Assembly (NCBI GenBank): GCA_913042205.1 | Contig: CAJWIY010000016.1 | Location: 1 to 38,329, forward strand | Direction of reading: 5' to 3' | From: an uncultured Gammaproteobacteria bacterium | GTDB lineage: Bacteria > Pseudomonadota > Gammaproteobacteria > Pseudomonadales > Litorivicinaceae | DNA length: 38,329 bases | Shown here: positions 33,561 through 38,329 of the stretch, in pieces | How the letters are laid out: each line of letters begins with the position of its first letter | Position numbering within the stretch: the stretch's first letter is position 1 | Made by a program: the position numbers and the translations under genes | Notes under the pieces: generated by a model | The model's database searches: none | What the model was told of the DNA's origin: nothing | The model's input: the letters and a program-made list of their open reading frames with translations, nothing else

Positions 33561-33588
33561 CATAAATGCAAATGAATATCATTCGCAA
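33561..33588. promoter_or_regulatory. Fur-box-like palindrome, copy 1 (before DUF3305 and the ferredoxin gene)
   Basis: The near-palindrome GCAAATGAATATCATTCGC (33568-33586) has the core AATGA-N3-TCATT found in the 19-bp Fur operator. On the minus strand it lies between a possible -35 (TTGCGA) and -10 (TATGTA, 18-base spacer) of the ferredoxin gene. It also precedes DUF3305 on the plus strand. A second copy at 34943-34970 is identical at 27 of 28 bases. Confidence 0.6.
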
Positions 33589-33685
33589 GTATCTGAAATT
33601 TAACTTTTTTTTTCTGGCTTTAGCACCATAGACTACTCGAGTTAGGGACAAAAACGCTAAATAGAAGACCTTTGGAAAAAAATCT

Positions 33686-34291
33686 GTGACTCACAACAAG
33701 ACTTCGCTAGACCACTCTGACCTATTTGCAGCCCGGACAATATCGATGCCGGTGGGGATTGTCGTTGCAAAACATCCCGGCGTTACGCGGTGGGCTACCG
33801 AAATATGGAAACCATGCGGCTTAATACCGGGCGCAGAGATCGCTCATTGGGTTGAGTTACGAACCGAGGACTCCGCCACTTTGTATCACGCCAGGACAAT
33901 GGACCTAAACCTATACCGCTCCGATGTTGAAGCCTACCGAGTCGCACTTTCGATGGACGTACCATCTGCTTTTGTGATCATGGACGAGGACGAAGTGGGC
34001 GAGTCACCGGGGGGCTGGCAGGTGACAGATGTGACCTTGTCCCCGTACGAAGCACAAGATTTGTTGGACAGTGGCTTCAGCTTAGTCGAGCCCGTCCCAA
34101 TCCCACCGGTGATCGTTAGCTGGGCTCAGCAATTTGTTGATCAGCATTTTAAGGAAGAGCCGTTCAAGAAACGCAAAAGGGATCGGCTCGACATTGAGCA
34201 GGTTGATGATGGAATTGGAGACCCGCGGATTAGTCAGGTAAGCGATGTCTTTATGTCGCCCGCATCTTTACGGAATAGGAAAAAGCATTGA
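33686..34291 (+). CDS. DUF3305 family protein
   Basis: A 201-residue soluble protein with the DUF3305 signatures ISMPVGIVVAKHPGVTRWA and YHARTMDLNLYRSDVEAYRVALSMDVPSAFVIM. A C-terminal VSWAQQFVDQHFKEEPFKKRKRDR tail follows. DUF3305 and DUF3306 are paired next to formate dehydrogenase genes, and the function is unknown. The start is GTG with a weak purine stretch upstream. DUF3306 begins inside its stop (TTGA overlap). The Fur-like box 100 bases upstream may regulate it. Confidence 0.86.
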   Translation: MTHNKTSLDHSDLFAARTISMPVGIVVAKHPGVTRWATEIWKPCGLIPGAEIAHWVELRTEDSATLYHARTMDLNLYRSDVEAYRVALSMDVPSAFVIMDEDEVGESPGGWQVTDVTLSPYEAQDLLDSGFSLVEPVPIPPVIVSWAQQFVDQHFKEEPFKKRKRDRLDIEQVDDGIGDPRISQVSDVFMSPASLRNRKKH

Positions 34292-34947
34292 TCGAAGATA
34301 AGGGCTTTTTATCTCGCTGGTCGGACCGCAAGCTCAAAAACGAGACCGATGTCCCCTCGGCTGTCGAGGCAGATAGTAACGAGGAGACATTGGGCGAAGA
34401 TGAGTTTGAAGGAAAGTCTGACGATGAAATTCTATCGATCTTGGAACTGCCAGACCCTGAAAAATTAAAACTCGGTGACACAGTCGAGAAATTTATGGAT
34501 GGCCGCGTGCCTGAACGTATACGAGCGCGAGCGCTACGTGCATTTTGGAAAACAAACCCTGTGCTCGCGAATATCGATGGGCTTGATGAGTATTGCGACG
34601 ATTACACGGATGCAGCGACGGTAATTGAAAATTTACAAACAATTTATGAAGTCGGTAAAGGCTACGCAGAGCAGGCTCTCGATGCGCTAGAGTCATTGGC
34701 TGATGACGATACGTCGACCGATGATGAGTTGGGGTCAGAGATCGTTGCCCAGGTCGATACCCGCCTTGAACATGAGGAGCCTGTCGAGCTAGAAGAGACC
34801 CCCGTTGAGTCTGATGTAGCTGATCAGGAAGCCGCGCCCCAGAATCATTCGTTATTGCTGAACAATGACATTCCAGAAGAAATAGTGACGATCGCACCTC
34901 GGCCACGACGAATGCGTTTCGACGAGCCCTCAAATAGTAATTCATAA
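34288..34947 (+). CDS. DUF3306 family protein
   Basis: A 219-residue acidic protein. The N terminus FLSRWSDRKLK and the central ALRAFWKTNPVLANIDGLDEYCDDYTDA identify DUF3306. The rest is rich in Glu and Asp and looks disordered, ending in a basic APRPRRMRF. No signal or membrane segment. It is probably a partner or chaperone-like factor for DUF3305; the function is unknown. The start is TTG with AATAGGA upstream, and it overlaps the DUF3305 stop as TTGA. Its stop codon lies inside the second Fur-like repeat. Confidence 0.85.
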   Translation: MIEDKGFLSRWSDRKLKNETDVPSAVEADSNEETLGEDEFEGKSDDEILSILELPDPEKLKLGDTVEKFMDGRVPERIRARALRAFWKTNPVLANIDGLDEYCDDYTDAATVIENLQTIYEVGKGYAEQALDALESLADDDTSTDDELGSEIVAQVDTRLEHEEPVELEETPVESDVADQEAAPQNHSLLLNNDIPEEIVTIAPRPRRMRFDEPSNSNS

Positions 34948-34970
34948 ATGCAAATGAATCTCATTCGCAA
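34943..34970. promoter_or_regulatory. Fur-box-like palindrome, copy 2 (before the TorD-fdhA genes)
   Basis: GCAAATGAATCTCATTCGC (34950-34968) repeats copy 1 with one change. Similarity continues downstream to 34994, giving 44 of 52 identical bases overall, ending in a T-run. The perfect 6-1-6 palindrome AAACGTaACGTTT (34978-34990) follows directly and is not conserved in copy 1. The repeat overlaps the DUF3306 stop, so it probably serves the downstream chaperone and FDH genes. Confidence 0.6.
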
Positions 34971-35005
34971 ATGATTGAAACGTAACGTTTTTTTGTTGAA
35001 AACAC

Positions 35006-35033
35006 TTGCCTCTTTGGGTCAAAACGGTAGGAT
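35006..35033 (+). promoter_or_regulatory. Weak sigma-70-like promoter before the TorD-like gene
   Basis: TTGCCT (35006-35011) and TAGGAT (35028-35033) stand 16 bases apart, each a 4/6 match. They lie 54 bases before the start codon and just downstream of the Fur-like copy 2. The match is modest. Confidence 0.3.
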
Positions 35034-35086
35034 TGCATCTAACGAAAAAGATAACGCTCAGGAAGAGCCGCTCAGATAGGAATTGA

Positions 35087-35710
35087 GTGACAATAATGAC
35101 TGTGGAAGCGACCATAGAAATGAATACTCAGCCCGTAACGCCTGAAGATCAGGTCCGGGCAGAACTGTACTCTTTAATCGGTAATTTGTTACTCGCAGTG
35201 CCGAGCCAAACTACTCTTGATCAACTGAGCCAACTGCAGGGTGAGGACGGTGACGTTGGGTCGGTTGTCAATGCCCTCGCGCAAGTCGCTAAATCAATGA
35301 ATCCTGCCGCCGTTGAGCGTGAATTTAATATCTTGTTCATTGGAATGGGGCGTGGAGAAGTATTGCCTTATGCCAGTTATTACCTGACTGGATTTCTGCA
35401 TGAAAAACCGCTCGCTGATCTTCGCAACAGTATGCGAAAGCATGGTATTCAACGGAAAGATGGAATCCCTGAGCCAGAAGACCACCTCGGGTCATTATGT
35501 GAAATGATGGCCGGCATGATCACAGGTGGTTTTGGACAAGTGATGCCACTGCAGGCCCAGAAAGAATTTTTCAATGCGCACCTTGCCCCATGGGCGGCGC
35601 ATTGTTTCAGCGATCTCGAAAAAGCGGAAAGTGCTGTGCTTTATGCTCCAGTCGGCTCTTTGGGCCGCCTATTGATGGAGATTGAGCAAGAATCTTTCCG
35701 TATCGAGTAG
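35087..35710 (+). CDS. TorD/DmsD-family chaperone for formate dehydrogenase
   Basis: A 207-residue all-helical cytoplasmic chaperone of the TorD family. The segments RAELYSLIGNLLLAVPS, EREFNILFIGMGRGEVLPYASYYLTGFLHEKPLADLR and EPEDHLGSLCEMMAGMI are hallmarks. These proteins bind the Tat signal of molybdoenzymes and hold the apoenzyme until the cofactor is in. Its client here should be FdhA, three hundred bases downstream. The start is GTG at 35087 with AGGA six bases upstream; ATG 35096 is an alternative. It leads the plus-strand unit with the small Tat protein and FdhA. Confidence 0.92.
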   Translation: MTIMTVEATIEMNTQPVTPEDQVRAELYSLIGNLLLAVPSQTTLDQLSQLQGEDGDVGSVVNALAQVAKSMNPAAVEREFNILFIGMGRGEVLPYASYYLTGFLHEKPLADLRNSMRKHGIQRKDGIPEPEDHLGSLCEMMAGMITGGFGQVMPLQAQKEFFNAHLAPWAAHCFSDLEKAESAVLYAPVGSLGRLLMEIEQESFRIE

Positions 35711-35755
35711 GCCGAAAGGCGAAAAAAGTGTGAAAGCACAGTAAAGGAGATGTTC

Positions 35756-35950
35756 ATGAGTGAACAGAAAGTAAACCAGGCAGGGCGCCGTGGCTTTTTG
35801 AAGCTTGTTACCACTGGGTTACCGGTCGCAGCAGTGGCTGCAACAGCCGGAACACAGGCATTAGCAAGCCCGGAAAGCGAGATTCGTCAAGTGAGTGGTC
35901 TTCGTAAGAATGATCATTACAAAACCTATCTCAAGACAGCACGGTTCTAA
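35756..35950 (+). CDS. Small Tat-signal protein of formate dehydrogenase regions
   Basis: A 64-residue protein. Nearly half is a twin-arginine signal: GRRGFLKLVTTG at 12-23, then a hydrophobic stretch ending ALASPES near 39-43. The mature part is only about 25 residues and ends HYKTYLKTARF. Such small Tat proteins are typical directly before formate dehydrogenase alpha genes; the role is unknown. I chose the ATG at 35756, with AAAGGAG (35743-35749) at the right distance, over ATG 35750, which touches the ribosome binding site. Confidence 0.88.
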   Translation: MSEQKVNQAGRRGFLKLVTTGLPVAAVAATAGTQALASPESEIRQVSGLRKNDHYKTYLKTARF

Positions 35951-36021
35951 TAAGAAATGAATGACCTCAGGTTGCGATTGGCCCTGATTAGTTATTCACA
36001 TAAATCCTTAGGAGGATTTTC

Positions 36022-38329
36022 ATGTTAAGGAAAAAGGCGAATGGGGTAGCAGTTGGCTCCCGTGTGTCATCCTTACTGAAAAATGTAGCTTCTCACAAAA
36101 TGGATCGGCGGACTTTCTTGCGTTCGACTGGTCTGGCAGTGGGTGGTTTGGCTGCATTTTCAATGACACCGCGTTCGGTAGAAGCTGCTGCTTCTGCATC
36201 GACGGACGCAAAAACAGAAATTAAGAAGAGTGTGTGTACGCATTGCTCGGTCGGCTGTACAGTCATGGCCGAAGTGCGTGATGGTGTTTGGGTCGGGCAA
36301 GAGCCTGGCTGGGACTCACCGTTTAACCTTGGGGCACATTGTGCCAAGGGCTCATCGGTGCGAGAGCTTGGCCATGGTGAGCGTAGGTTGAAGTATCCAA
36401 TGAAGTTGGTTAACGGCACCTATACGCGCATTTCTTGGGAGCAAGCGATCAACGAAATCGGCGATCAAATGCTCAAGATCCGCGAAGAGAGTGGTCCAGA
36501 CAGTGTTTATTGGTTGGGCTCAGCCAAGACTAATAACGAGCAATCGTACCTGTATAGGAAGTTTGCAGCGTATTGGGGCACAAACAACGTTGACCATCAG
36601 GCTCGGATCTGTCACTCAACCACAGTAGCAGGTGTTGCGAACACGTGGGGTTATGGTGCGATGACTAACTCGTACAATGATATCCACAAGTCGAAGGCAA
36701 TTTTCCTGATTGGCGGTAACCCAGCTGAAGCGCATCCTGTGTCGCTTATGCACATCATGAAGGCGAAAGAGCAAAATAATGCTCCTGTGATCGTTTGTGA
36801 TCCGCGGTTTACTCGGACAGCTGCTCACGCAGACGAGTATGTCCGTTTCCGGCCGGGCTCAGATGTCGCATTGATCTGGGGCATCTTGTGGCACATATTT
36901 GAGAACGGTTGGGAGGATAAAGAGTTTATCCGTACCCGTGTCTGGGGCATGGACGATATCAAGAAAGAAGTCGCTAAGTGGAACCCAGAAGAGACTGAGC
37001 GTGTAACCGGAACACCGGGCTCACAACTAGAGCGCGTCGCGAGGACTCTTGCGAATAATCGGCCGGGAACTGTTATCTGGTGTATGGGTGGTACTCAGCA
37101 CACCAACGGAAATAACAACACACGCGCCTATTGTATCTTGCAGCTAGCGCTGGGGAATATGGGCACCACTGGTGGCGGTACTAACATCTTCCGTGGACAC
37201 TGTAATGTCCAAGGTGCGACCGATCTTGGCGTTCTCGCCAATACGTTGCCCGGATACTACGGCTTGAAGCCAGGGTCATGGGCCCATTGGGCACGTGTCT
37301 GGGAAGAAGACCTCGATTGGTTGAAGGGTCGTTTTGCGACCATGAAGACCAAGGATGGTAAAGACAAAGCCATGATGAACCAGACCGGTATCCCAGTGTC
37401 GCGTTGGATTGACGGTGTGTTGGAGGCCAAAGAGAACCTTGGGCAACCGAACAACACTCGGGCAATGGTTCTTTGGGGACACGCTCCGAACTCGCAGTCG
37501 CGTATGCCGGACATGAAGAAAGCGATGGGCAAATTGGATTTGCTCGTTGTAGTTGATCCACACCCAACGGTCTCTGCGGTGTTGCACGATCGTCAGGATG
37601 GTGTTTATCTCCTTCCGACGACTACGCAGTTTGAGACACGTGGATCAGTCACTGCTTCCAATCGTTCGATTCAGTGGCGTGAGCAGGTTGTCGATCCATT
37701 GTTCGAGTCGAAGCCTGATCACATCATCATGAAGCTTTTCGCTGACAAGTTCGGATTCAGTGACCGTCTGTTCCGTAATATCAAAGTCGAGGGTGATGAG
37801 CCGTTGATTGAAGATATCACTCGCGAAATCAATCGCGGAATGTGGACCATTGGTTACACCGGGCAATCTCCGGAGCGCATTAAGTCGCACATGGCAAACC
37901 AGCACACGTTTGACAAGACTACCTTGCAAGCGGTCGGTGGTCCGTGTGATGGGGACTTTTATGGTATGCCGTGGCCATCTTGGGGTACGCCTGAGATGAA
38001 ACACCCAGGCACGCCGAACCTTTACGATATGTCCAGACCTGTCTCGAAAGGCGGTCTGACCTTCCGTGCCCGGTTCGGTGTCGAGAGAAACGGGGAAAAC
38101 CTCCTCGCTGAGGGCGTTTACTCTCAAGGTTCTGAGATCAAGGACGGCTATCCAGAGTTCACTATGCAGATGCTGATGGACTTAGGCTGGGACAAGGATC
38201 TTACTTCCAAAGAGCGTGCGGCAATCAAGAAGGTGGCTGGTGCTAAGACTAACTGGAAGACCGACCTGTCGGGTGGTATCCAGCGTGTCGCGATCAAGCA
38301 CGAGTGTGCCCCGTTTGGTAACGCGAAAG
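36022..38329 (+). CDS. fdhA: Formate dehydrogenase catalytic subunit (Tat-exported, truncated by window end)
   Basis: The first 769 codons of an FDH-N/O-like alpha subunit; the gene runs off the window. A Tat signal MDRRTFLRSTGLAV (27-40) shows export to the periplasm. The [4Fe-4S] ligands are Cys72, 75, 79 and 107. The molybdenum ligand is Cys197 with His198 (QARICHSTTVAG), where E. coli FdnG has selenocysteine, so no Sec machinery is needed here. GGGTNIFRGHCNVQGATDLGVL near 393 is typical of periplasm-facing formate dehydrogenases. Beta (ferredoxin) and gamma (cytochrome b) subunits are expected beyond the edge. AGGAGG (36010-36015) precedes the ATG. The product oxidises formate to carbon dioxide with the bis-MGD cofactor made by the mob/moe genes upstream. 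Confidence 0.95.
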   Translation, partial: MLRKKANGVAVGSRVSSLLKNVASHKMDRRTFLRSTGLAVGGLAAFSMTPRSVEAAASASTDAKTEIKKSVCTHCSVGCTVMAEVRDGVWVGQEPGWDSPFNLGAHCAKGSSVRELGHGERRLKYPMKLVNGTYTRISWEQAINEIGDQMLKIREESGPDSVYWLGSAKTNNEQSYLYRKFAAYWGTNNVDHQARICHSTTVAGVANTWGYGAMTNSYNDIHKSKAIFLIGGNPAEAHPVSLMHIMKAKEQNNAPVIVCDPRFTRTAAHADEYVRFRPGSDVALIWGILWHIFENGWEDKEFIRTRVWGMDDIKKEVAKWNPEETERVTGTPGSQLERVARTLANNRPGTVIWCMGGTQHTNGNNNTRAYCILQLALGNMGTTGGGTNIFRGHCNVQGATDLGVLANTLPGYYGLKPGSWAHWARVWEEDLDWLKGRFATMKTKDGKDKAMMNQTGIPVSRWIDGVLEAKENLGQPNNTRAMVLWGHAPNSQSRMPDMKKAMGKLDLLVVVDPHPTVSAVLHDRQDGVYLLPTTTQFETRGSVTASNRSIQWREQVVDPLFESKPDHIIMKLFADKFGFSDRLFRNIKVEGDEPLIEDITREINRGMWTIGYTGQSPERIKSHMANQHTFDKTTLQAVGGPCDGDFYGMPWPSWGTPEMKHPGTPNLYDMSRPVSKGGLTFRARFGVERNGENLLAEGVYSQGSEIKDGYPEFTMQMLMDLGWDKDLTSKERAAIKKVAGAKTNWKTDLSGGIQRVAIKHECAPFGNAK

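Noticed and set aside
35711-35755. GCC-GAAA-GGC hairpin between the chaperone and the small Tat gene
   Set aside because: A 3-bp stem is too short to call a terminator or RNA element.
36600-36640. Selenocysteine/SECIS element in fdhA
   Set aside because: The molybdenum-ligand codon is TGT (Cys197), not TGA, so no recoding element is needed.

Overview
The window looks like a chromosomal segment of a gammaproteobacterium, probably a free-living aquatic one. This is inferred from gene order. The run lptM-lysA-dapF-DUF484-xerC-yigB, and nudF-DUF1249 close to parE, are gammaproteobacterial arrangements. The formate dehydrogenase accessory genes in the right third are of a kind I associate mostly with Alphaproteobacteria and some Beta/Gammaproteobacteria. 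I see no tRNA, rRNA, insertion sequence, prophage or CRISPR array. Coding density is very high: no gene-free stretch exceeds 300 bases. Many stops and starts overlap by 4-10 nt, and GTG or TTG starts are unusually common.

Layout. (1) 1-1860: nitrogen sensing and uptake, with the end of an outer-membrane protein, glnK, amtB and a clear intrinsic terminator. (2) 1913-2872: a D-2-hydroxyacid dehydrogenase. (3) 2856-7357, minus strand: a tightly coupled operon for LPS-export assembly (lptM), lysine/meso-DAP synthesis (lysA, dapF), DUF484, xerC and a HAD phosphatase. (4) 7422-11202, plus strand: thiD, nudF, DUF1249 and parE. (5) 11269-14355: a three-gene operon of an ornithine-decarboxylase-like enzyme, a BadF-type amino-sugar kinase and nagA. 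(6) 14424-18673: a BamE-like lipoprotein, then a ferric-iron ABC importer fbpABC behind a Fur-box-like site. (7) 18816-22832: two orphan exported proteins, then a cell-shape cassette (M23 peptidase, bactofilin, two-TM protein). (8) 22874-25083, minus strand: PCu(A)C copper chaperone, DUF2946 protein and an MFS transporter, with a perfect 20-bp palindrome in front of DUF2946.

(9) 25175-38329 is a formate dehydrogenase maturation island that runs off the right edge. fdhD-mobA-mobB-moeA supply and finish the molybdenum bis-MGD cofactor. A minus-strand operon (DUF6494-like, Mrp-type Fe-S ATPase, a degenerate biotin/lipoate-ligase-like protein, DUF6505-like) follows. Then come a c-type cytochrome, a polyferredoxin, DUF3305, DUF3306, a TorD-like chaperone, a 64-residue Tat-signal protein and the catalytic subunit FdhA (Tat-exported, one [4Fe-4S], cysteine instead of selenocysteine, truncated by the window end). 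Many of these accessory genes have no assigned role. This is the part of the window most likely to hold poorly described biology. It also contains two 28-bp near-identical Fur-box-like elements, one before the DUF3305-DUF3306 pair and one after it, suggesting iron control of the system.
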